Source: Streptomyces sp. MMG1121
Lineage (GTDB): Bacteria; Actinomycetota; Actinomycetes; Streptomycetales; Streptomycetaceae
Assembly: GCF_001280015.1 (NCBI RefSeq)
Contig: NZ_LGDV01000195.1
Coordinates: 1-64,000 of the forward strand
DNA: 64,000 nt
Reading direction: 5' to 3'
Shown here: in pieces, positions 53,078 through 64,000 of the stretch
Layout of the letters: the number at the start of each line of letters is the position of its first letter
How positions within the stretch are numbered: position 1 is the first letter of the stretch
Program-made: the position numbers and the translations under genes
The notes under the pieces: model-generated
The model's database searches: none
Told to the model about the DNA's origin: nothing
What the model saw: the letters and a program-made list of their open reading frames with translations, nothing else

Positions 53078-54200
53078 GGGCGTCTCCCAGCCGGTGCCGG
53101 AGCCATTCGTGGAAGATCCCGATGTGATGCTCGTTGGGAACCAGCACCCCGCCGTCGCGGTACGCGCGCGAGGACATCGCCGGCTGGGTGCGCTCGCACG
53201 CCTGGAAGTCCTGCACATTGACGCGGTGGAACAGCTCCACGGACTTCTCGACGTCCGCGCCCGACGCCACCACCTCCGGCGCGTACAGCCAGTCGCACTC
53301 CACCACCGTGCGGTCCTCGGCCAGCGGGAACATGCGGTGCAGGATGACGTGGTCCGGGACGAGGTTGACGAACACGGTCGGCTTGACGGTGATCGCGTAG
53401 TAACGGCGGTCCTGGTCGGGCCCGACCTCGGGCAGCTTGGCGAAGCCCGCGCTGCCGTCGACCGTGAACCCCTTGATCTGCGCGCCGAACTCCGCGCCGT
53501 GGCCGACGTAGTACTGGGCGGCGTACCCGTCCGCGAACTCCGGGAGCACCTCGGTGAGTTCGGGGTGGATGGTCGCGCAGTGGTAGCACTCCATGAAGTT
53601 CTCGACGATCAGCTTCCAGTTGGCCCGTACGTCGTAGGTGACGCGCTTGCCGAGGGCCAGGCGCTCGGTGCCGTAGTGCTCGATGGCGGCGGCGTCGCCG
53701 AGCCGCTCCACGGCCGCGGACATCACGGTGTCCTCGAAGGAGGGCGGTTCGACGGCCAGGCACACCCAGGCGTAGCCGAGCCATTCACGCAGAGACACCT
53801 TGATCAATCCGTACTCGACTCGATCAATGTCCGGCATCTTGATCAAGTTGGGCGCGGCGATCAACCTGCCGTCAAGGTCGTACGTCCATGCGTGGTACGG
53901 GCATTGCAGACTGCGGCGCACCTCGCCGGACTCCTCGGTGCACAGCCGCGCGCCCCGGTGCCGGCACACGTTCAGGAAGGCGCGCAGCGCACCCGTGCGC
54001 GTGCGGGTGATGATGACGCTCTCGCGGCCCACCTGGACCGTACGGAAGGCTCCCGGTCGGTCCAGGTCGGCGCTGCGGACCGCGCAGAACCACAGGGATT
54101 CGAAGAGTTTCTCCTGCTCCTGCCGGAAGATCTCCGGGTCGGTGTAGTAGCGGCCCGGGAGTGTCGCGATGAGGCTCGGGGAGGTCGGGGTCGTCGTCAC
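53070..54200 (-). CDS. gbcA: Rieske oxygenase, glycine-betaine demethylase (GbcA-like)
   Basis: A 376-aa terminal oxygenase. The Rieske [2Fe-2S] ligands are C79/H81 (NVCRHRGARLC) and C100/H103 (CPYHAWTYDLDGRL). The mononuclear iron site is in ENFMECYHCATIHPE (H207, H212). It removes a methyl group from glycine betaine as formaldehyde, giving dimethylglycine. Its electron partners are probably the Rieske ferredoxin and ferredoxin reductase at 59.7-61.5 kb. GTG 54200 has GAGGAG upstream. Carnitine oxygenase (CntA) is the alternative, but the dimethylglycine dehydrogenase next door favours betaine. Confidence 0.92.
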   Translation of the reverse strand: MTTTPTSPSLIATLPGRYYTDPEIFRQEQEKLFESLWFCAVRSADLDRPGAFRTVQVGRESVIITRTRTGALRAFLNVCRHRGARLCTEESGEVRRSLQCPYHAWTYDLDGRLIAAPNLIKMPDIDRVEYGLIKVSLREWLGYAWVCLAVEPPSFEDTVMSAAVERLGDAAAIEHYGTERLALGKRVTYDVRANWKLIVENFMECYHCATIHPELTEVLPEFADGYAAQYYVGHGAEFGAQIKGFTVDGSAGFAKLPEVGPDQDRRYYAITVKPTVFVNLVPDHVILHRMFPLAEDRTVVECDWLYAPEVVASGADVEKSVELFHRVNVQDFQACERTQPAMSSRAYRDGGVLVPNEHHIGIFHEWLRHRLGDAHA

Positions 54201-54211
54201 GGGCGGGCTCC

Positions 54212-54721
54212 TCAGGCGGGCGCGGCGGCGAGGCGGGCGGGGTCGGACAGGCCGATCGGGTGGGCGGTCGAGCCGGTCAGTGCCAGATCGGCCGGGATCT
54301 CGCCGACGGCCGGCACGAACGTGAAGCCGTGCCCGGAGGACCCGCCGGCCACGGTGACCGACTCCGGGTGGACGGGGTGTCGGGCGGTCACGAAGTGCTC
54401 GTCCGTGGTGGTGGTGTACCTACAGGTGGCGGCCTTCAGGAAGGTGCCCGGCAGATCCGGGATGCACCGGGACATCTGATCCGCCATGGCCCGGACCTCG
54501 TCCTCGTGCACCGTCCGGTCGATCGTCTCCGGCGTCGTGACCGGGCCGTTCCTGAAGAAGGCGACCTTGGCGCCGAGTGCGGGCCCGTCGATGGCCGGAA
54601 AGCCGTACACCCGGACGCCGGCCTCGTCCTCCCCGAGGCAGACCGGATGGTGGTCCGGCACGAACGGCCCGGTGCCGCCCTTCGGCTGGAACCAGTACAT
54701 GACGTCGTAAGACGGTGACAC
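54212..54721 (-). pseudogene. Half-length sarcosine oxidase-like protein (C-terminal domain only)
   Basis: A 169-aa frame matching only the C-terminal half of monomeric sarcosine oxidase/SolA-type enzymes ([21 protein letters not shown]...[22 protein letters not shown]). The N-terminal FAD-binding half (GxGxxG) is absent. It has an intact frame, a strong ribosome site (AGGAGG, just after the upstream stop) and no internal stop, so it may still be translated. It could be a decayed enzyme or a retained stand-alone domain. The loss would leave the sarcosine-to-glycine step to another gene. Confidence 0.7.
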
Positions 54722-54730
54722 GGGCGCCTC

Positions 54731-58272
<3,542 letters not shown>

Positions 58273-58289
58273 GACAAGCTCCTCTGCTG

Positions 58290-58317
58290 TTGCGCATTGC
58301 ACGATGGGTTGCGCGAT
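58290..58317. promoter_or_regulatory. Candidate IclR operator at the catabolic operon start
   Basis: TTGCGCAT (58290-58297) and TTGCGCGAT (58309-58317) lie 18-45 nt before the mscR start, over the probable transcription start. A similar TTGCGCAT occurs in the IclR/ferredoxin intergenic region. Confidence 0.4.
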
Positions 58318-58321
58318 GGGG

Positions 58322-58354
58322 AACATACTGAGAACGGCGTCACGGGGCCGTCAA
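58322..58354 (-). promoter_or_regulatory. Tentative promoter of the choline/betaine operon
   Basis: On the minus strand -35 TTGACG (58349-58354) and -10 TATGTT (58322-58327) with a 21-nt spacer, longer than optimal. It would need activator help. Confidence 0.3.
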
Positions 58355-58426
58355 GGGGTGCGCGTTAACCCTTGGCAAAAGGCATCCGGGGGGCGAAACC
58401 TGTCGGACACATGCCCCGGACGCACG

Positions 58427-58463
58427 GCGGCGCGGGACCGGGAACGTCCCGGTTCCGCGCCGC
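58427..58463 (-). terminator. Terminator of the IclR gene
   Basis: A 17-bp stem with one G-U pair (58427-58443 with 58447-58463, arm beginning GCGGCGCGG) and a 3-nt loop, 70 nt past the IclR stop. It insulates the operon promoter. Confidence 0.85.
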
Positions 58464-58532
58464 TGCGCGTCTGCTGTGAACGCCTCTCGTGCGTGCGCCC
58501 GGATCTCGTCGGGGGTGTCCGCCAGCCCTCCG

Positions 58533-59369
58533 TCAGAAGCCGTAGCCCATCCGGCGGGACAGTTCGGCCCCGGCTGCCACCGTCCGTTTCGCCACCTCCG
58601 GCAGCCGGTCCGGATTGAGCCGGTACACCGGCCCCGAGACGCTGATCGCGGCGATCACCTTGCCGTCGTGCGCGCGCACCGGTGCCGCTACGGCGGCGAG
58701 CCCCAGCTCCAGCTCCTCGATCGTGACGCCGTACCCCTGCTCGATCACGGCCTCCAGCTCGGCGCGCAGCATTCCCGCGCCGGTGACCGTGCGGTCCGTG
58801 AACCGCGGCAACGACCGCGCCAGCAGGCCTTCGCGCAGGGTGGGCGGCATGTGCGCGAGCAGTACCTTGCCGCTGGACGTGGCGTGCAGCGGGGTACGTC
58901 TGCCCAGCCAGTTCTGCGCGGTGACCGATGCGGTACCGCGGGCCTGCATGATGTTGACGGCCGCGTCGTCGTCGAGCACGGCGATGTTCACCGTCTCGCC
59001 CAGCTCGTCGGCGACCTCCCGGCAGACCGGGACGCCCTCCTGGGAGATGTCCAGCCGCACTGCCGCCGCCCCCGCCAGGCGCAGTACGCCGGCTCCCAGG
59101 TAGTACTTGCCGCGGTCCTTCGCCTGGGCCACCAGGCCGCGGTTCTCCAGGACGCCGAGCAGCCGGAACGCCGTGGACTTGTGCACGTCCAGCGCCTCGG
59201 CGATCTCGGTGACGCCCGCCTCGCCGTGCCGGGCGAGGATCTCCAGCACGCTCACGGCGCGGTCCACCGACTGCACCGCGCTGGCCGCGCCGCGGCCGTG
59301 CCGCTCCGGCGCCCTGGGCTTCTGCGTGGTCTCCTCGGTGCGGTCAGACTGCTTCTGCGTGCGGGTCAT
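58533..59369 (-). CDS. IclR-family regulator of the choline/betaine locus
   Basis: A 278-aa regulator. The N-terminal winged HTH (about 30-90) has SVDRAVSVLEILARHGEAG and VTEIAEALDVHKSTAFRLLG. The C-terminal IclR effector domain (about 105-270) has RTPLHATSSGKVLLAH. It lies between the catabolic operon and the divergent ferredoxin operon and probably controls both, with a betaine-pathway intermediate as effector. ATG 59369 is preceded by GAGAG. Confidence 0.93.
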   Translation of the reverse strand: MTRTQKQSDRTEETTQKPRAPERHGRGAASAVQSVDRAVSVLEILARHGEAGVTEIAEALDVHKSTAFRLLGVLENRGLVAQAKDRGKYYLGAGVLRLAGAAAVRLDISQEGVPVCREVADELGETVNIAVLDDDAAVNIMQARGTASVTAQNWLGRRTPLHATSSGKVLLAHMPPTLREGLLARSLPRFTDRTVTGAGMLRAELEAVIEQGYGVTIEELELGLAAVAAPVRAHDGKVIAAISVSGPVYRLNPDRLPEVAKRTVAAGAELSRRMGYGF

Positions 59370-59696
59370 GGCTCAACTCTCACCACCTGTGGGCCCGGTT
59401 CGGGCCGCATCTGCGGGAAGCCCTTGACGCGACGGTCGTCCCGCCCGGATTCTGTTGCGCATAGCGCTAGCTCGTGCGCCATGCGAAACATCATGTTACC
59501 GAAGCGTCCGGATCCAGGAAGGGTGCGGACCGCCCGGGACATCAGAACCACCCGGATCGACCGGACCGAGGACGGCCCGGCATTCCAGCATCGCTCCGTC
59601 GGGCCGGACCGCCGCAGGTCCGGGCTCCCGGCCGCATCCCTGACGCCTGCATCCAGCAGGTCCCGGACCGAGTGTCCCGGACCGAGAGGGGGGCCC
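59370..59696. other. Divergent region between the IclR gene and the ferredoxin gene
   Basis: About 327 bp. TTGCGCAT (59454-59461) and a downstream ATGCGAA (59482-59488) form a loose inverted repeat, a candidate IclR operator shared by both genes. No clear promoter hexamers or genes were seen. Confidence 0.4.
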
Positions 59697-60020
59697 GTGA
59701 TTCCCGTCTGCCGCCTCGAAGACCTCCCCGAGGGCGAGTCCGTCCGCATCGGGACCACCCCGCCCGTCGCCGTGTTCCGCACCGAAGACGGCGGGCTGTA
59801 CGCCATCGACGACACCTGCACCCACCAGGACGCGTCCCTCTCCGAGGGCTGGCTGGAGGGCTGCCTGGTCGAATGCCCGCTGCACGCCGCGTCCTTCGAC
59901 CTGCGCACCGGCGAACCGACCTGTCTGCCGGCCCGGCGCCCCGTCCGCACCCACCGCGTCACGGTCGAGGACGGCATCATCCACGTCCACCTCACCGTCG
60001 AGAAGGGCACGGCCGCATGA
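59697..60020 (+). CDS. Rieske [2Fe-2S] ferredoxin
   Basis: A 107-aa small Rieske ferredoxin of the bacterial oxygenase type. Cluster ligands are C41/H43 (DTCTHQDASLSEG) and C60/H63 (VECPLHAASFDLRTG). It carries electrons from the reductase encoded 260 nt downstream to an oxygenase, most likely the GbcA-like enzyme. GTG 59697 follows GAGAGGGGG. The stop overlaps the next frame (ATGA). Confidence 0.92.
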   Translation: MIPVCRLEDLPEGESVRIGTTPPVAVFRTEDGGLYAIDDTCTHQDASLSEGWLEGCLVECPLHAASFDLRTGEPTCLPARRPVRTHRVTVEDGIIHVHLTVEKGTAA

Positions 60021-60280
60021 GCACCGCCTTCGGCCGGTCCGGCCGCGGGACCGCCGCCGTCCGCCGCGACGGCCGGCCGAACACCACGCTCGACCGGTGC
60101 CGGCGCGCGCGTACCGCGGTCGGCGGGTACGGCACCGGAGGCGTCGTTTCCGGCCGGTACGGCACCAGGAACGCAGCCTTCGGCCGGTACGGCCGTCCGA
60201 ACCCCGCCCCCGGCCCGCACGATCACGTGAACCCCCGCCGTCCCGCCCCCGCCGTCAACGCCAGGAGCCGTGCCCTATGA
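60017..60280 (+). CDS. Gly/Arg/Tyr-rich low-complexity ORF between ferredoxin and reductase
   Basis: An 87-aa frame with ATGA overlaps to both neighbours and high GC3, so it looks translated. The sequence is repetitive: FGRSGRGT, VGGYGTGG, SGRYGTRN, FGRYGRPN. The DNA has degenerate repeats around CGGCCGGTACGGC. There is no fold or family I recognise. It may be a disordered linker protein, or a repeat expansion that split the ferredoxin and reductase genes while keeping coupling. Confidence 0.5.
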   Translation: MSTAFGRSGRGTAAVRRDGRPNTTLDRCRRARTAVGGYGTGGVVSGRYGTRNAAFGRYGRPNPAPGPHDHVNPRRPAPAVNARSRAL

Positions 60281-61464
60281 GGACCGTGACCATCGTCGGC
60301 GCCTCCCTCTCCGGGCTCTACGCCGCCCGTGAGCTGCGCGCCCAGGGCTTCGACGGCCGACTGGTGATCGTCGGCGAGGAACCCCACCGTCCCTACGACC
60401 GGCCTCCCCTCTCCAAAGACTTCCTCACCGGCCGCGCCGACGAGGAGCAGCTCGCCCTCGCCGACGCCGACGAGACCGCCGGGCTCGACGCCGAGTGGCT
60501 GCTCGGCGTCCGCGCCCGTGGCCTCGACCCGCGCGGCCGGACCGTCCTGCTCGGCGACGGCCGTACGGTGTCCACCGACGGCGTCGTCATCGCCACGGGG
60601 GCCGCCGCCCGCAGGCTGCCGGGTGACCGCCTCGTCGGTGTCCACACGCTGCGGACCCTGGAGGACGCCCGTGCCCTGCGTGCCGAACTCGTCCGGGGAC
60701 CCCGCCGGATCGTCGTGATCGGCGGTGGTTTCATCGGCGCCGAGACCGCTTCCTCCTGCGCCGGGCTCGGCCACGCGGTCACCGTGGTCGAGGCCGCTGC
60801 GCTGCCGCTGGTGCCCCAACTCGGGCCGGACATGGCCGCCGTGTGCGCCGCCCTGCACCGCCGCGGCGGGGTGGAGCTGCTCACCGGCACCGGCGTGGCC
60901 GGGCTGCGCGGCACCGGCGCCGTCACCGGAGTCGCCCTCAGCGACGGCCGCACCCTGCCCGCCGACATCGTGATCGTCGGCATCGGCGCCACCCCCCACA
61001 CGTCCTGGCTGGCCGGCTCCACGATCGCCCTGCACGACGGTGTGCTGTGCGACGAAGGCTGTGTGACGGCCCTGCCCCAGGTCGTCGCGGTCGGCGACGT
61101 CGCCCGCGTCGGCGGCGCCCGGGCCGAGCACTGGACCTCCGCCACCGAACAGCCCCGCGTGGCCGTGACCAATCTGCTCGCCGGCCGCACCCTGGAAACA
61201 GCGCGCACCGTGCCGTACTTCTGGTCCGATCAGTACGGCTCCCGCATCCAGTTCGCAGGCCGGTACCGCGTCGGCGACACCGTCCAGGTCACCGAGGGCG
61301 AGGCCACCGGCGGCGGCCCCGGCGAGGCCGGCTTCCTCGCCCGCTACGAACGGGACGGCCACACCGTCGCCGTCCTCGGAGTGGACCGGCCCCGCGCCTT
61401 CATGAAGGCCCGCCGCGAACTTGGGCGGGGGGAGCGGCCACGAGCCGAACCGGCCGTGCTGTGA
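60277..61464 (+). CDS. NAD(P)H ferredoxin reductase
   Basis: A 395-aa FAD-dependent reductase of the oxygenase-coupled type. The N-terminal FAD motif is VTIVGASLSGLYAARELR (4-21), RPPLSKDFL is the family hallmark, VVIGGGFIGAETASSCAGLG is the NADH Rossmann motif, and AVGDVARV is the second FAD motif. It has a C-terminal reductase domain. It most likely reduces the Rieske ferredoxin for betaine demethylation. ATG 60277 has CAGGAG upstream. The GbcB role of other bacteria (a ferredoxin-reductase fusion) is replaced here by two proteins. Confidence 0.93.
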   Translation: MRTVTIVGASLSGLYAARELRAQGFDGRLVIVGEEPHRPYDRPPLSKDFLTGRADEEQLALADADETAGLDAEWLLGVRARGLDPRGRTVLLGDGRTVSTDGVVIATGAAARRLPGDRLVGVHTLRTLEDARALRAELVRGPRRIVVIGGGFIGAETASSCAGLGHAVTVVEAAALPLVPQLGPDMAAVCAALHRRGGVELLTGTGVAGLRGTGAVTGVALSDGRTLPADIVIVGIGATPHTSWLAGSTIALHDGVLCDEGCVTALPQVVAVGDVARVGGARAEHWTSATEQPRVAVTNLLAGRTLETARTVPYFWSDQYGSRIQFAGRYRVGDTVQVTEGEATGGGPGEAGFLARYERDGHTVAVLGVDRPRAFMKARRELGRGERPRAEPAVL

Positions 61465-61495
61465 CGGTGAGCGGGCGGAGCCGTGCCGGCCGAGG

Positions 61496-62032
61496 TCAGA
61501 GGTGGGACAGCTGACCGGTGCCGCCCCGCCTGCGTATCCGCTCCTGTTCACGCAGGGCCGCCCGCTCGCGGCGCCGGCGGGCACGGCGCTCACGGCGCAG
61601 TGCCCGGGCCGTGCTGCTGGGCTCGGAGACCACGCCGTAGCGCTGGCTCCACACCTGGCGGGTGACCCACACGTCGACCACCGCCCAGGTGGCCACCACC
61701 GTGCTCACCACGCTGCTGATCACCATGGGGAACGCCAGCCAGGACCCGGCCATCGTGCACAGGAAGGCCACCATCGCCTGTATCAGCGTCACCGAGATGA
61801 TCAGGAGTGCCCGCACCGCCGCCGTACGCACTGGATCGGGCATCGGGTGCCGCCGGGCCGGCTCCTCGATCCACAACGGCCGGTGATCCGGCCGCCGTTC
61901 ACCGCCTGCGGACTCCCCGACGCGCCGCTCGCGCGCCGGAATGTCGCGATCCGGCTCCCCGTACCCCCGCCGCGCCGCCGAGCGCTCCGCCACGCGCTCC
62001 TCGGGCGCTTCGCGCTGCCCCGCCGTCCCCAT
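61496..62032 (-). CDS. Two-helix membrane protein with a basic C-terminus
   Basis: A 178-aa protein of unknown function. The N-terminus (1-65) is charged and disordered. Two hydrophobic helices (about 68-92 and 98-122) follow, and the C-terminus (about 145-178) is very arginine-rich (RRERRARRRRERAAL). ATG 62032 with GGGGAG upstream is preferred to the GTG at 62050. It is convergent with the ferredoxin reductase gene, 31 bp apart. Confidence 0.75.
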   Translation of the reverse strand: MGTAGQREAPEERVAERSAARRGYGEPDRDIPARERRVGESAGGERRPDHRPLWIEEPARRHPMPDPVRTAAVRALLIISVTLIQAMVAFLCTMAGSWLAFPMVISSVVSTVVATWAVVDVWVTRQVWSQRYGVVSEPSSTARALRRERRARRRRERAALREQERIRRRGGTGQLSHL

Positions 62033-62450
62033 CACCGTGTCACTCCCCACCGCCGGCAGACCGCTCGCCCCGGAGTCTGCGGACTCCGACTCCCCAGTGG
62101 CTGCCCGGCTTGCGCAGTTTTACGCCGCCGGAGTGCGGGATGCGGCACCTGTGGCCCATTCCGCCCCCATTTCCCGTAGAGAAGGACGAACGAGATCGCC
62201 TGAAGATTCCCCGCCAACGCAAAAATCCGGCCAACCGCCAGGCCGGGACATCACGGTCGGGCCGGGCGCGGCCACCTGAACGCGGTGGCAATCTCCCGCA
62301 ATGCCCGGACAACTCGCCATGTCTCACCGACGGAGCGGAAGTTCGCCCTCCGGACATGTCTTCGAGTTAACTGTGAGGCGGTAGTAGGCTCGCGCCGTTT
62401 GTTGACGCAATGTGCACCCCCGTCCGGCGGGGGTCGAGCTGGGGGAGGCC
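62033..62450. other. Intergenic region before the sensor kinase
   Basis: About 418 bp with lower G+C. The most notable element is a hairpin ACCCCCG-TCCGG-CGGGGGT (62416-62434), ending just before the GGGGAGG ribosome site of the kinase. A -10-like TAGGCT lies near 62384. Small open frames here lack support. Confidence 0.45.
62416..62434 (+). promoter_or_regulatory. Hairpin before the sensor-kinase ribosome site
   Basis: A 7-bp perfect stem with a 5-nt loop, 16 nt before the start codon. It may affect translation of the kinase. Confidence 0.35.
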
Positions 62451-64000
62451 ATGCGCTTTCGCGGGAAGTCGATCCGCCGGAAGATCGTGGCGCTGCTTCT
62501 CGTGCCGCTGGTGTCCCTGGCCTCCATCTGGGGCTTCGCCACGGTACTCACGGGGCGTGAGGTCGCCCGGCTGTTCCACGCCACCGACATCACGAAGGAC
62601 ATCGGCTACCCCGCCGAGGACACCGTCCGCGCATTGCAGCAGGAACGTCGCCAGACCCTCGTCTATCTCGCCGACCCCCGCGCCGCCGACGCGCTGTCCG
62701 CGCTGCAGCGCACCCGCACCGCCACCGACCGGGCGGTCGCCGAGATCCGCAGGAACGCCGGGGACCACGGCGGCGCCCACGGCATGGGGGCGGCCGGCGG
62801 TGAACGCCTCACCACGGTCCTGGACTCCTTCGACGGGCTCGACTCCCTGCGCCGCAGCGTCGAGCAGGGAACGGTCAACCGTGCCCAGGCCTTCGACCTC
62901 TACAACCGTCTCGTCGACCCCTGCTACACGCTGCTCGACGCCCTCGAAGGCGTGGACGACGTCGAGATGGACAAACAGGCCCGCGCGATGGTCAACGTCA
63001 CCCGCGCGCGCGAGCTGCTCTCCCGCGAGGACGCCCTGCTGGGCTCCTCCCTCGTCGTCGGCCGGCTGACCCGCGACGAGACCCGCGACATCTCCGATCT
63101 CGTCGCCCAGCGCACCCTGCTGTACGACATCAGCCTGCCGCTGCTGCCCGCCGCCGAGCGCGATCGCTACGAACGCTTCTGGAAGAACGCCGCCACCGCC
63201 CCGCTGCGCACGGCCGAACAGTCCGTCATCGGCGCGGAATCCGGCACGCCCCGCGGCATCACCGCCAAGAGCTGGGACTCCGCCGCGGCGGGCGTCCTGG
63301 ACGAACTCGGCACCCTGGACGACCAGGCCGGCGACCGTTTCCAGGACCGTACCCGCCCAGTGGCCATGATCGTCATCCTGCAGGCGGCCGTCGCGGGCCT
63401 CCTCGGTCTGATCGCCCTCCTGGTCTCCATCGTCCTCTCCGTCCGGATCGGCCGCAGCCTCATCCGCGACCTGCGCCAGTTGCGCCTGGAGGCGCACGAG
63501 GCCTCCGGTGTCCGGCTGCCCAGCGTGATGCGCCGCCTGTCCGCCGGTGAACGCGTCGACGTCGAGACCGAGGTGCCGCGCCTGGAGTACGACAAGAACG
63601 AGGTCGGCGAGGTCGGCCAGGCCCTCAACACCCTCCAGCGCGCCGCCGTCGAGGCCGCCGTCAAACAGGCCGAACTGCGCGCCGGCGTCTCGGAGGTGTT
63701 CGTCAACCTCGCCCGCCGCAGCCAGGTGCTGCTGCACAAACAGCTCACCCTGCTCGACACCATGGAACGCCGGACCGAGGACACCGACGAGCTCGCCGAC
63801 CTCTTCCGCCTGGACCACCTCACCACCCGTATGCGCCGGCACGCCGAGGGGCTGGTGATCCTCTCCGGCGCCGCACCTTCCCGGCAGTGGCGCCGCCCGG
63901 TCCAGCTGATGGACGTCGTCCGGGCCGCCGTGGCCGAGGTCGAGGACTACGAACGCATCGAGGTACGGCGGCTGCCGCGGGTCGCCGTCACCGGCCCGGC
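62451..64000 (+). CDS. Nitrate/nitrite-sensing (NIT) domain histidine kinase, partial
   Basis: The frame is open to the right edge (over 516 aa visible). After a short basic N-terminus comes TM1 (about 12-33), an extracytoplasmic NIT-type all-helical sensor (about 35-300), TM2 (about 303-330) and a HAMP-like and histidine-kinase-like helical region (VFVNLARRSQVLLHKQLTLLDTMERRTED). The ATPase domain is beyond the window. This layout is typical of CvnA-type kinases of streptomycete conservons; the following genes would be roadblock, DUF742 and GTPase if so. ATG 62451 has GGGGAGG upstream. Confidence 0.88.
   Translation, partial: MRFRGKSIRRKIVALLLVPLVSLASIWGFATVLTGREVARLFHATDITKDIGYPAEDTVRALQQERRQTLVYLADPRAADALSALQRTRTATDRAVAEIRRNAGDHGGAHGMGAAGGERLTTVLDSFDGLDSLRRSVEQGTVNRAQAFDLYNRLVDPCYTLLDALEGVDDVEMDKQARAMVNVTRARELLSREDALLGSSLVVGRLTRDETRDISDLVAQRTLLYDISLPLLPAAERDRYERFWKNAATAPLRTAEQSVIGAESGTPRGITAKSWDSAAAGVLDELGTLDDQAGDRFQDRTRPVAMIVILQAAVAGLLGLIALLVSIVLSVRIGRSLIRDLRQLRLEAHEASGVRLPSVMRRLSAGERVDVETEVPRLEYDKNEVGEVGQALNTLQRAAVEAAVKQAELRAGVSEVFVNLARRSQVLLHKQLTLLDTMERRTEDTDELADLFRLDHLTTRMRRHAEGLVILSGAAPSRQWRRPVQLMDVVRAAVAEVEDYERIEVRRLPRVAVTGP

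Noticed and set aside
59366..60226. 286-aa minus-strand frame over the ferredoxin gene
   Set aside because: It covers the divergent promoter region and is antisense to a Rieske ferredoxin with all ligands. Its Ala/Pro/Gly repeats only reflect the DNA repeats of the GRYG ORF.

Overview
The window is chromosomal DNA from a Streptomyces, or a very close relative. It has very high G+C, strong GC3 bias, many GTG starts and 4-bp ATGA/GTGA overlaps. Its gene neighbourhoods are Streptomyces-specific: an FMN-riboswitch rib operon next to hisE-hisG, ppm1-fxsA-rbpA, and smeA-sffA. I see no rRNA, tRNA, insertion sequence, prophage or CRISPR array. It reads as core and near-core chromosome with accessory operons.

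Layout. 1-8.9 kb: an NAD(P)-binding oxidoreductase; an FMN riboswitch driving ribE-ribM-ribBA-ribH; hisE-hisG; a PH-domain membrane protein; two CNNM/HlyC-type CBS membrane proteins. 9-18.6 kb: an EccA-like AAA+ ATPase, a uridine-kinase-like P-loop protein, an unknown gene carrying the only in-frame TTA codon I found, an APC permease, a Tat-exported C39-like peptidase, a 49-aa membrane protein, a TetR regulator, and a GH18 chitinase with a classical direct-repeat chitinase promoter. 18.9-27.9 kb: acyl-CoA dehydrogenase, a lipocalin-like/APH-like pair, an Lrp regulator, a YtcJ-type amidohydrolase, ppm1, fxsA, and rbpA with a sigma-R promoter. 28.2-37 kb: UMF1 transporter, GDPD, a YczE/MocR divergent pair, the sporulation genes smeA-sffA, ankyrin and HEAT-like proteins. 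37-41.2 kb: two GT4 glycosyltransferases and an SGNH hydrolase in one overlapping operon, then a FadR-type GntR regulator.

41.3-48.4 kb holds the most interesting module. Three co-directional genes encode a kleisin-like protein, a winged-helix protein and a 1547-aa SMC-like ATPase. This is the architecture of MukBEF/MksBEF/Wadjet condensins, but without the JetD nuclease and with an altered Walker B motif.

48.4-61.5 kb is a choline-to-glycine catabolic locus. It encodes a choline-oxidase-like enzyme, an APC permease, a betaine aldehyde dehydrogenase, a Rieske betaine demethylase, a half-length sarcosine oxidase, a dimethylglycine dehydrogenase and a mycothiol-dependent formaldehyde dehydrogenase, with an IclR regulator. 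A divergent Rieske ferredoxin and ferredoxin reductase probably feed electrons to the oxygenase. The window ends in a NIT-domain histidine kinase of conservon type, cut by the right edge.

Links across the window. A chitinase-type promoter sits orphaned in front of the rib operon and closely matches the promoter of the real chitinase at 18.6 kb. Two chromosome-segregation-type modules (smeA-sffA and the SMC operon) lie within 15 kb, and both have non-canonical ATPase motifs.
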